A stretch of DNA of 56,196 nt from CAZEHO01 sp964511945 (GTDB taxonomy: Bacteria > Actinomycetota > Acidimicrobiia > Spongiisociales > UBA11373): assembly GCA_964511945.1 (NCBI GenBank), contig CAZEHO010000016.1, positions 1-56,196 on the forward strand. The letters are read 5' to 3'. The position numbers were made by a program, and so were the translations under genes. The stretch's first letter is position 1; every line of letters begins with the position of its first letter. Shown one piece after another: positions 1 through 6,795 of this stretch. The notes beneath the pieces were generated by a model. The model was given only the letters and a program-made list of their open reading frames with translations. It ran no database searches and was not told the origin of the DNA.

Positions 1-9
1 GGGGCTACG

Positions 10-38
10 AAGAACCCCCTGCTCTGCAGGGGGTTCTT
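10..38. terminator. Perfect hairpin, probable bidirectional terminator
   Basis: A perfect 13-bp inverted repeat (arms 10-22 and 26-38, loop TCT) with a GC-rich core lies just past the stop of the minus-strand oxidoreductase at 58. There is no long T tract, but the AA/TT ends of the arms give short T runs in both directions. It would end the minus-strand gene and whatever lies left of the window. Confidence 0.7.
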
Positions 39-57
39 GTGCGCCTGTGGCCCGGCG

Positions 58-765
58 CTAGGGCTTGCCGTATACCGGGATCATGGCGCCGTTGATCACG
101 GCGGATTCGGGCGATGCGAGGAAGTTGATCACCGAGGCAATCTCGGCCGGCGTTGGCCACCCGACGTAGTCCGCGTAGGGCACCGCCTCCCGGAACGCAG
201 GGGTGTCGATCATCGACGGGACCACCACGTTGGCGGTGACATCATCGTTCGACACCTCCTGGGCGATCGAACGTGCCAGGGCGATGACACCGGCCTTGGC
301 GATGTTGTACATGGCCTGGCCGGCGGGCGGCTCGATCGCTGCGCGGCTTGCGATCATGATGATCCGGCCCCATTCCGCCTCTCGGAGGTGGGGTATGGCC
401 GCTCGTGCGGCGTTGAAGGACGTTCGCAGATTGAGTTCAATCATCCGCTCGAAGCGAACATCGTCCGTGTCCTCCACGTCCCGGCCACCGGCCCAACCTC
501 CGACCAGGCAGGCGAGTACGTTGATCGGCCCGAACCGGCTGACGGCGTCGCTGATGAAGGTGCCCGTCGCTTCCGGGTTGGTGCAGTCGCACCGTCGCAG
601 CAGGAGGCGGTCTTCACCCAGCCCCAGGTGAGCTTCGAGCGCGTCGGCCTGCTCGGGAACGAGGTAGCTCACGGCGAGGTTGAAGTCTCGGGCGGCGAGG
701 CGTTCTGCTACCTCACGGCCGAGACCACCGGTTCCTCCGGTCAAGATGGCGACGGGACGCTCCAC
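58..765 (-). CDS. SDR family NAD(P)-dependent oxidoreductase
   Basis: A classical short-chain dehydrogenase/reductase of 235 residues, the usual family size. The Rossmann glycine motif TGGTGGLG is at residues 9-16, the structural Asn near 112, the catalytic Ser near 140, and the YxxxK pair (YNIAK) at 153-157. The C-terminal Ile-rich strand plus PVYG ending is typical of the family. The GTG start at 765 is preferred because GGGGGA lies just upstream; a TTG nine codons earlier also fits the frame but has no ribosome site. The substrate cannot be read from sequence. It stands alone between the terminator at 10-38 and a divergent ABC ATPase gene. Confidence 0.9.
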   Translation of the reverse strand: MERPVAILTGGTGGLGREVAERLAARDFNLAVSYLVPEQADALEAHLGLGEDRLLLRRCDCTNPEATGTFISDAVSRFGPINVLACLVGGWAGGRDVEDTDDVRFERMIELNLRTSFNAARAAIPHLREAEWGRIIMIASRAAIEPPAGQAMYNIAKAGVIALARSIAQEVSNDDVTANVVVPSMIDTPAFREAVPYADYVGWPTPAEIASVINFLASPESAVINGAMIPVYGKP

Positions 766-869
766 AATTCCCCCAGGGCTCGGTCGCCCCAAAGGATACC
801 GACGCGATTTGGTAGGCTCGTCACGACCTGGACAACGTCGTGGCGCGCCTCAATCCGAGGGAGGAAGTT

Positions 870-2102
870 GTGGCCGAGATCGTGATGGAGGGTTTGGGGA
901 AGATCTATCCGGGTGGGACTCGCGCGGTTGGTGATGTGAATCTTGAGATTCGTGATGGTGAGTTCTTGGTGCTGGTGGGTCCGTCGGGGTGTGGGAAGTC
1001 GACCGTGCTGCGGATGATCGCTGGTTTGGAGGAGATCTCCGAGGGGACCATGAAGATCGGTGAGCGGGTGGTGAATGACATCCCGCCGAAGGACCGTGAC
1101 ATCGCGATGGTCTTCCAGAACTACGCCCTGTACCCGCATATGACCGTGTTTGACAACATGGCGTTTGGGTTGAAGCTGCGGAAGATGGACAAGTCGGATA
1201 TTGAGCGGCGGGTCCAGGAAGCCGCTGAGGTCCTTGAGATCACCGATTTCTTGGATCGGAAGCCGAAGGCCCTTTCGGGTGGTCAGCGGCAGCGGGTGGC
1301 GATGGGTCGGGCGATCGTGCGGGAGCCGGCGGCGTTCTTGATGGATGAGCCGCTGTCAAACCTGGATGCCAAGCTCAGAGTCCAAATGCGGACGGAGTTG
1401 GGTCGTCTCCACTCCCGTCTGAAGACGACGACGGTGTACGTCACTCACGATCAGGTGGAGGCGATGACGCTGGGGCATCGGGTTGCGGTGTTGAAGGCGG
1501 TGACGCCGAAGCGTCCGGACAATCTGCAGCAGGTGGCTCCTCCGTCGGAGTTGTTCTATAACCCGAAGAACCTGTTCGTGGCCGGGTTCATTGGTTCCCC
1601 GGCGATGAACATGGTGAATGGGCATCTGGAGCATCGTGACGGCAGCGTGTATGCGGTGTTTGGTCCGCATGCAATTGCGGTGGATCCGAAGGCGGTGGAT
1701 CGCCATACGGGTCTCGAGGCCTATATGAACAGGGACATCGTGATCGGGATCCGTCCGGGTGATTTCGAGGACGAGCGGATTGCCGGTGTCGATCCGTCCC
1801 GCACGATGGAAGTGTCCGTTGATGTGGTTGAGGTGCTGGGTTCGGAGACGTTCGTGCACTATCAGGTGCCGGTGGCTCCGGTGGTCACGCCTGAGATCGA
1901 GGAACTGCTGGCCGATACCGGTGCGGATGCCTCGTCGCTGGGGAATGAGACCAAGTTCGCGTCCCGGGTGTCCTCCGATGTGGTGGTGAACCCGGGTTCC
2001 AAGGTGAGCCTGGTGGTGGACTCGGTGAAGTTCCACTTCTTCGATCCCGATTCCGGCGACCGGATCGGATTCCGCGAGGGAGCCTTCGAACTCATCCAGT
2101 AA
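870..2102 (+). CDS. Sugar-type (UgpC/MsiK-like) ABC transporter ATP-binding protein
   Basis: ATPase subunit of a carbohydrate-importer-type ABC transporter, 410 residues. Walker A (GPSGCGKST) is at about 37-45, the Q-loop at VFQNY, the ABC signature LSGGQ at 135-139, Walker B ending in DE at 159-160, and an H-loop TH follows. The C-terminal ~150 residues fit the TOBE/MOP domain of the UgpC/MalK group. The GTG at 870 follows a good GAGGGAGGAA site. No permease or binding-protein genes flank it, so it may be a shared ATPase of the kind known as MsiK in Streptomyces; that is inference. Its codon use (many GGT, TTG, GTG codons) differs visibly from neighbours that favour GGC, CTC and GTC. Confidence 0.93.
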   Translation: MAEIVMEGLGKIYPGGTRAVGDVNLEIRDGEFLVLVGPSGCGKSTVLRMIAGLEEISEGTMKIGERVVNDIPPKDRDIAMVFQNYALYPHMTVFDNMAFGLKLRKMDKSDIERRVQEAAEVLEITDFLDRKPKALSGGQRQRVAMGRAIVREPAAFLMDEPLSNLDAKLRVQMRTELGRLHSRLKTTTVYVTHDQVEAMTLGHRVAVLKAVTPKRPDNLQQVAPPSELFYNPKNLFVAGFIGSPAMNMVNGHLEHRDGSVYAVFGPHAIAVDPKAVDRHTGLEAYMNRDIVIGIRPGDFEDERIAGVDPSRTMEVSVDVVEVLGSETFVHYQVPVAPVVTPEIEELLADTGADASSLGNETKFASRVSSDVVVNPGSKVSLVVDSVKFHFFDPDSGDRIGFREGAFELIQ

Positions 2103-2128
2103 CCCAGGCTCCTGTCCAGGTTGAAACG

Positions 2129-2150
2129 AGCGGCCCCCACCGGGGCCGCT
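2129..2150. terminator. Intergenic hairpin between convergent genes
   Basis: A 9-bp perfect stem (AGCGGCCCC with its complement) and a 4-base loop sit between the stop of the ABC ATPase gene (2102) and the stop of the minus-strand saccharopine-dehydrogenase-like gene (2161). A short TTTC follows on the plus strand. It is a probable shared terminator. Confidence 0.7.
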
Positions 2151-2160
2151 AGTTTCTTGC

Positions 2161-3306
2161 TCAGGTGGGTTGGTCGGAGTGGGGCCGCCAGGATTCGACC
2201 GCGATTCCCCGGGTAGCCAGTTCAGGGATCAGGGCGTCTGCCGCCACCGCACCTTCCATCGCGCGAGCGCCGGGCTCGATGTCGTCGGCGGCGATGAGGT
2301 GGGCGAGCGCAGTGGTCGGGAAGGCGGTTGTGCGGGCCAGCGCTGAGAACCGGCCATCGTGCCGATCCTCGAGCTGATGGCCGACGGTGACCCGGGAGCC
2401 GTCCCGGAAGGCCGTTGCCCAGGTGCGGACGAGGACGAGGTCGTCGTCACTGCGGGGAAGTTCCCGCTCCAGGAGATCGATGAGCATCCGTCGCGGCGAC
2501 GGGGAATCCGGACTCGCTCCCAGTGGATCCTCGGAGAACATGCCGAGTTCGTAGAGAGCACGGAAGATGGCTCCGTGGCCGGGGAACCGCAGGGTCTTGT
2601 AGTCGAGATTGCGAACCCGTCCGGCAAAGCGATGGGGTAGTGACGATGAGCCGCCTGCGGTGTGGAATGCCTCCAGCGGGCCCCAGCCCTCCCACTCCAC
2701 GGTCTCGATCTCGGTTAGCGGCTCGACGGTGGCAACGGCACCCTCGCGTAGCACCTCACAGGGCTCTGCGTATTCGTTGATCAGTCCCGCCGGACTGAAC
2801 GTCAGCTGGTAGCCGAGCGCACCAACGGGCCCCGGTGGGAGTGCTCCGACCCGCATGGCTGCTGCTTCGATGGGTCCGTCGCCCAGTGCTTCGATCTCGC
2901 CGGCGGCGAGCACGTTGGAGAACCCGGGAGCCAGCCCGCAGTCCGGGATGATCGACACTCCGACGCGGCGCGCCGCATCGTCGAGTTCGAGCTGGTGGGC
3001 GACGACCGTCGGATTACCGCCGAAGTCCAGGTAGTGACAGCCGGCAGCCAGGGCGGTGCGTGCGAGGTCGGTGCCGTGGCGATATGGGACCCCCGAGATC
3101 AGGGCGTCGGCTCCCTCGATCACCTCGCCGATGGCGGTGAGGTCGGCGGCGTCCACGACCTTCCCTTCCACGTCCAGGTCGGCTGCGGTGCGCTCCACCG
3201 TCCCGGGGTCAACGTCGGCGATGACGACCTCATGCCCGCGGCCGACGAGATCCCACGCTGCCGCCGATCCAACGATCCCGGTTCCGAGGACGATCATCCT
3301 GCTCAC
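2161..3306 (-). CDS. Saccharopine dehydrogenase-like NAD(P)-binding protein
   Basis: A 381-residue oxidoreductase of the saccharopine dehydrogenase / carboxynorspermidine-like family. The N-terminus carries a Rossmann motif (VLGTGIVGS, Gly at about 8-13), then an acidic strand end (IADVD) typical for NAD(P) binding. Further on are a 'LISGVPYRHG' segment and a central 'YLDFGGNP' segment, both typical of this fold. The GTG start is fixed by AGGAGG eight bases upstream and overlaps the stop of the PIG-L gene (GTGA), showing translational coupling. The substrate is unknown; amino-acid metabolism is the usual role. It is the last gene of the cofC / PIG-L operon. Confidence 0.85.
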   Translation of the reverse strand: MSRMIVLGTGIVGSAAAWDLVGRGHEVVIADVDPGTVERTAADLDVEGKVVDAADLTAIGEVIEGADALISGVPYRHGTDLARTALAAGCHYLDFGGNPTVVAHQLELDDAARRVGVSIIPDCGLAPGFSNVLAAGEIEALGDGPIEAAAMRVGALPPGPVGALGYQLTFSPAGLINEYAEPCEVLREGAVATVEPLTEIETVEWEGWGPLEAFHTAGGSSSLPHRFAGRVRNLDYKTLRFPGHGAIFRALYELGMFSEDPLGASPDSPSPRRMLIDLLERELPRSDDDLVLVRTWATAFRDGSRVTVGHQLEDRHDGRFSALARTTAFPTTALAHLIAADDIEPGARAMEGAVAADALIPELATRGIAVESWRPHSDQPT

Positions 3307-4061
3307 GGCTTCAACCTCCTGAATTCCTCGGCGGCCGTCAGCGATGCCGGAGATCCGGCCCGCGCCGCCCACTCGACGATCCGTTCTTCGAACGCTTGCT
3401 TCGCTGCGCCACCGCGCTGGGCATCCCCCATCGTGGTCTCTCCCTGGCTGGCGTGGCACAGGAGCGCGGCGACCTTGGTTTCGAGGGTCGTCGAGATGTC
3501 CTCCCAATGGTTCGGCTCGTCAGGCGACCACAGCAGGAGAGCGGCCGGCCGGTGTGGCTCCACACCGTCACTCAGTTGGTCCCGGTAGAAGGACTGCTCG
3601 CGGGCCGCGACGACTGCATCGGTGGTGAGCCATCCGGCGGACCGATGATCCGGGTGGATCTGGTAGCGCTGCCACGGGTCGTGGCCGAGCACCACGGCGG
3701 GCCGGTGCCGGCGGATCGCGTACGCCAGTCGTTCCTTGAGTTCGGGCACCGGCTGCAGTTCCCCGTCAATCCCATCGAGGAACTCGATGGCGGCGGCGCC
3801 GAGAACGTCTGCGGCGCGTTCCGCCTCAGCCCGCCGCGCCGCGACAAGAGCGGCCGGGTCGGCAGCCGGGTCCCAGCTGCCCTTGGATCCGTCGGTGAGG
3901 ACGACGATCGTGACCCGGCACCCACCTCTCGCCCAGCGGGCCAGTGTTCCGCCCGCTCCGAACTCGGCGTCGTCGGGATGGGCGCCGATCGCGAGCGCCC
4001 GGCGGGGAGTTCCCAGATGCTGCGGCGGGCCGTCGCGCAGTTCAGCATGCAGATTCGTCAC
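3303..4061 (-). CDS. PIG-L / LmbE-like N-acetylglucosaminyl deacetylase family protein
   Basis: A zinc-dependent deacetylase of the PIG-L/LmbE superfamily, about 252 residues. The zinc-binding motif AHPDD is at 27-31, an LTDG strand follows, and the third zinc ligand region is HPDHR. Family members deacetylate GlcNAc-type substrates (mycothiol MshB, bacillithiol BshB, lincomycin LmbE); the substrate here cannot be assigned. I prefer the GTG at 4061; an ATG at 4109 would overlap the end of cofC by about 37 bases. It is coupled downstream to the saccharopine-dehydrogenase-like gene by a 4-base overlap. Confidence 0.88.
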   Translation of the reverse strand: MTNLHAELRDGPPQHLGTPRRALAIGAHPDDAEFGAGGTLARWARGGCRVTIVVLTDGSKGSWDPAADPAALVAARRAEAERAADVLGAAAIEFLDGIDGELQPVPELKERLAYAIRRHRPAVVLGHDPWQRYQIHPDHRSAGWLTTDAVVAAREQSFYRDQLSDGVEPHRPAALLLWSPDEPNHWEDISTTLETKVAALLCHASQGETTMGDAQRGGAAKQAFEERIVEWAARAGSPASLTAAEEFRRLKP

Positions 4062-4072
4062 CGACGGCCAGC

Positions 4073-4681
4073 CTAGGAGGAAGGGCGATCGAGGAAGTCC
4101 CGCAGCCATGCCCCGCTACGGAGTCCGGCGGCGGCACGCAGATCGGCCGGGGTATCAAGGTCCACGGCGAATCCGGGGCGGGTCACGATCTCCGGGGTCA
4201 AATGGGCGGCGACGGCGAGATGATGGCGGAAGCTGTCGGGCCCGTAGTGGAAGGGCAGTTGCTCGCCGACGGCAAGCAAGCTTGTTCCACCGTTGCGCGA
4301 GGGTGCGATGACCGCCGATGACGCCGACCTCGTGACGATGTGAAGATCCTCGGCCGAGAGCAGGGGAAGATCGGCATGCAGGATGGCCGCAGTCGCACCG
4401 TCGGCCGCAGCCCGTGCGACGACTGCGGTGGCCGCCCCGTCGAGGCCGCCGCCGGGCGGTTCCCTGAGCACCTCGATACCGAGGCTGCTACACCAGGTGG
4501 TGATGTCGTCGTCCGGCGTGACGACCATCACGGCGCTTCCGGATTCGCGGCAAGCCTCGAGTACCCGCCGGGCCACCGTTTCGGCGAGTTGCGCCCGGAG
4601 CCTTCCTTTGACCAGCGGTGCGAGTCGGCCCTTCCCGGAGCGGAACGTCTTCAGCGTCACCGCCCACATGATCGGATCCAT
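4073..4681 (-). CDS. cofC: 2-phospho-L-lactate / phosphoenolpyruvate guanylyltransferase (coenzyme F420 synthesis)
   Basis: A CofC/FbiD-family nucleotidyltransferase of 202 residues. It has the N-terminal AVTLKTF..GKGRLAP block that binds the nucleotide, the metal-binding HADLPLL segment, the APSRNGGTSLL loop and the FAVDLDTPADL block near the end, all in the family order. It activates phospholactate, or in mycobacteria phosphoenolpyruvate, with GTP as the first committed step of the F420 side-chain. It is the first gene of a three-gene minus-strand operon. The divergent neighbour is pyruvate kinase, which uses the same phosphoenolpyruvate pool. A second ATG four codons in is an alternative start. 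Confidence 0.93.
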   Translation of the reverse strand: MDPIMWAVTLKTFRSGKGRLAPLVKGRLRAQLAETVARRVLEACRESGSAVMVVTPDDDITTWCSSLGIEVLREPPGGGLDGAATAVVARAAADGATAAILHADLPLLSAEDLHIVTRSASSAVIAPSRNGGTSLLAVGEQLPFHYGPDSFRHHLAVAAHLTPEIVTRPGFAVDLDTPADLRAAAGLRSGAWLRDFLDRPSS

Positions 4682-4756
4682 TCGAGCGAGGATAGGGAGC
4701 CGAACCGATCACCCGAGACCGGTACAGTGATTGCGGGGTTCGAAACGGGGGCTGGA

Positions 4757-6178
4757 GTGATCCGGAAGACCAAGATCATCGCGACGCTGGGCCCGGCGAG
4801 TGCGTCTCGCGAAACGATCAGTTCCATGGTGGCCGCCGGGCTCGACGTCGCCAGGCTCAACTTCTCTCACGGCACCTACGAGACACATGCCGCCTGGACC
4901 GAGTGGGTCCGCGAGGCTGCCGACGAGCATCACCGCGCGGTCGCCGTTCTGCAGGACGTCCAGGGCCCGCGAATCCGGGTCGGAACCTTCCCAGACGGCT
5001 CGGTCCGGCTTTCCGGCGGTGCGGTGGTGGAACTCGTCGATGGCAATGGGGAGGGGCACGCGGGAAGGGTGTTCGTGCAGCACCTCGGCGCCGCGGCTCT
5101 CGATGTCGATGATCGGGTGCTGCTTTCCGACGGCCTCATCGAGGTCCGAGTCACGTCCGTCGGCGACGACACCGTCACCGGCGAGGTGACCCAGGGCGGC
5201 GTGCTCAGCGATCACAAGGGGGCTGCCTTCCCCGGCGTACGGCTCGATTTCCCGGCCGTGACCGAAAAGGACGTTGCCGATCTGGAGTTCGGCCAGCAGA
5301 TCGGCATCGATCTCATCGCCGCCTCCTTCGTCGAGACCTCAGCGGACATTCGGGCGGTGCGAGCGGTGGCGGCAGACACCCCGGTGATTGCCAAAATCGA
5401 ACGGGTTGCGGCGTATCACAACCTGCCCGACATCATCGGCGCAGCCGACGGTGCGATGGTGGCCCGTGGCGATCTTGGTGTCGAACTCGGATACGAGACG
5501 CTGCCCAGGGCGCAACGAGAGATCATCGCCGAGACCAACTCGGCGGGTGGCATCTCGGTGACCGCCACCGAGATGCTCGAATCGATGACCCATTCCCCTC
5601 GGCCCACCCGCGCCGAGGTATCCGACGTCACCCACGCGATCCTCGACGGCAGTGACGCGGTGATGCTGTCCGCCGAGACCGCAATCGGGCAGTTCCCGGT
5701 CCGCACGGTCGAGGTGATGGCCTCGATCTGCCGCGAGGTGGAACGGACCCCCGGGTATCTCGGAGCGGACATCAACTTCGTCGGTGCAGAGCGCAGCTTC
5801 GCCTCGGCCACCGCCCAGGCCGTGGCCGAGACTGCCGAATCGCTCGACATGGAGACCGTGGTTGCGTTCACAGAGACCGGGGGCACTGCCCGGTTGATCT
5901 CCAAGTACCGCCCGCACGCCCGGATCGTTGGGTTCACTCCCAACCCCGAGACGTTCCGCCGGATGGCGATCATGTGGGGAGTAGAACCGCAGAACTTCCG
6001 GCGCCTCGATTCGACCGACGCAATGATCGCCGCCGCCGAGCGGGTCCTGGTGGAGCGGGGGCTGGCGAAGCCGGGTGACCGGGTCGCGATGGCTGCCGGG
6101 ATCCCGCCAAATCGCAAGGCCTCGACGAACCTGCTCAAGCTCCACGTGATCGGGGAGTGGGCGCGGATGGATTTCTAG
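4757..6178 (+). CDS. pyk: Pyruvate kinase
   Basis: Last glycolytic step, phosphoenolpyruvate plus ADP to pyruvate plus ATP. The protein is 473 residues, normal for bacterial enzymes. It opens with RKTKIIATLGP, followed by ARLNFSHG, the B-domain around residues 70-165, IAKIE, the MVARGDLGVE catalytic block and the TATEMLESM segment. The C-terminal effector domain is present. The frame is open far upstream, but the family N-terminus begins at GTG 4757, which has purine-rich GGGGGCTGGA before it; a GTG ten codons earlier is possible. It diverges from cofC across about 75 bases. The stop at 6178 lies inside the first copy of the dispersed repeat. Confidence 0.96.
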   Translation: MIRKTKIIATLGPASASRETISSMVAAGLDVARLNFSHGTYETHAAWTEWVREAADEHHRAVAVLQDVQGPRIRVGTFPDGSVRLSGGAVVELVDGNGEGHAGRVFVQHLGAAALDVDDRVLLSDGLIEVRVTSVGDDTVTGEVTQGGVLSDHKGAAFPGVRLDFPAVTEKDVADLEFGQQIGIDLIAASFVETSADIRAVRAVAADTPVIAKIERVAAYHNLPDIIGAADGAMVARGDLGVELGYETLPRAQREIIAETNSAGGISVTATEMLESMTHSPRPTRAEVSDVTHAILDGSDAVMLSAETAIGQFPVRTVEVMASICREVERTPGYLGADINFVGAERSFASATAQAVAETAESLDMETVVAFTETGGTARLISKYRPHARIVGFTPNPETFRRMAIMWGVEPQNFRRLDSTDAMIAAAERVLVERGLAKPGDRVAMAAGIPPNRKASTNLLKLHVIGEWARMDF

Positions 6179-6335
6179 TGCCCCGTCACACGCCCTTTGG
6201 CGGTTTTACGCCGGCCAGGGACGCCCCGGCTGTGTCCTCCGCCTCGACGCATCTTCTGATGCGCCTTCGTTGTGCGTCCTTGCCGGATGACGCCCGTGAC
6301 TCGGCCGGACCCTCGCCGAGGTTGTGAGACAGAGC
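6175..6335. repeat. Dispersed 160-bp repeat, copy 1
   Basis: This segment matches 15866-16027 along its whole length with roughly a dozen differences by eye. It starts at the CTAG that contains the pyk stop codon. Inside it, CGCATC and GATGCG form a 6-bp stem whose 4-base loop differs between the copies (TTCT here, TACG there), suggesting the stem is conserved. A second GC-rich hairpin (GCC..GGGACGCCCC GGC) is present. Neither strand has a convincing ORF. Confidence 0.9.
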
Positions 6336-6400
6336 TTTAGCTCCCGAGCGAAGCCCGTGAGCGGAGTCGAGAGTCGGGAATCGGGAATCAGACAGACCCG
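6336..6400. repeat. Purine-rich short repeat tail after repeat copy 1
   Basis: Directly after the dispersed repeat comes AGCTCCCGAGCGAAGCC and then GTCGGGAATCGGGAATC, a doubled 7-base CGGGAAT unit. Related text (GAGCTCCCGGGCGAAGC) closes the window at 56178-56196, and GGGAACT units follow a similar stretch at 12960-13020. It probably belongs to the same repeat family. No gene is visible here. Confidence 0.5.
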
Positions 6401-6469
6401 CTTGCGCGATTGTCCCGACGCCTGATGCCCGACGGCCTTCCGCTATCGTTCCGCACCGCAAGGAGGCTC

Positions 6470-6763
6470 ATGGGTCAGCGCATTCAGACCACCAGCACGA
6501 TCATCGGCGACGTTCTGCTGCTCGATGGCGATCGTGCCATCACCGGCCAGGACGGAACCGTCTACCCATCGCCGGAGGCGGCAGCCGAGGACGATCGGTT
6601 GCCGGGGCGGCTTGCCGCCGAGCTCTTCGGAGCCGATCCGGAGATCGACCACGTGTTCGTGGCGTCCAGTCAGGTCGTCGTTCGCCGGCCTGATGGATGG
6701 GACGACGCAGCCGTGAGTGCGGCGCAGAGCGTGGTCGAGGCCTTCTTCCTCTTCTACGACTAG
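6470..6763 (+). CDS. Small protein resembling the Nfu/NifU N-terminal domain
   Basis: A 97-residue protein with an excellent AAGGAGG site four bases before its ATG. The sequence begins IQTTST..DVLLL, has a middle region rich in Pro, Ala and acidic residues, then LAAELFG, a hydrophobic HVFVASSQVVV strand, a Trp and a C-terminal helix ending EAFFLFYD. This order resembles the Nfu N-terminal domain (IQTTPNPN...LAKALF...FITVTK..DW..). The Fe-S binding CxxC NifU domain is absent, so if the match is right it is a stand-alone Nfu-N protein of unknown role. The gene itself is convincing; the family call is tentative. Confidence 0.6.
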   Translation: MGQRIQTTSTIIGDVLLLDGDRAITGQDGTVYPSPEAAAEDDRLPGRLAAELFGADPEIDHVFVASSQVVVRRPDGWDDAAVSAAQSVVEAFFLFYD

Positions 6764-6795
6764 GTCGCAGCACCAACCGTGCTGTTCCGAGGTCG

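Noticed and set aside
6186..6461. 91-codon minus-strand frame in repeat copy 1
   Set aside because: Lies wholly in the repeat and its tail; composition and lack of a ribosome site argue against a gene.
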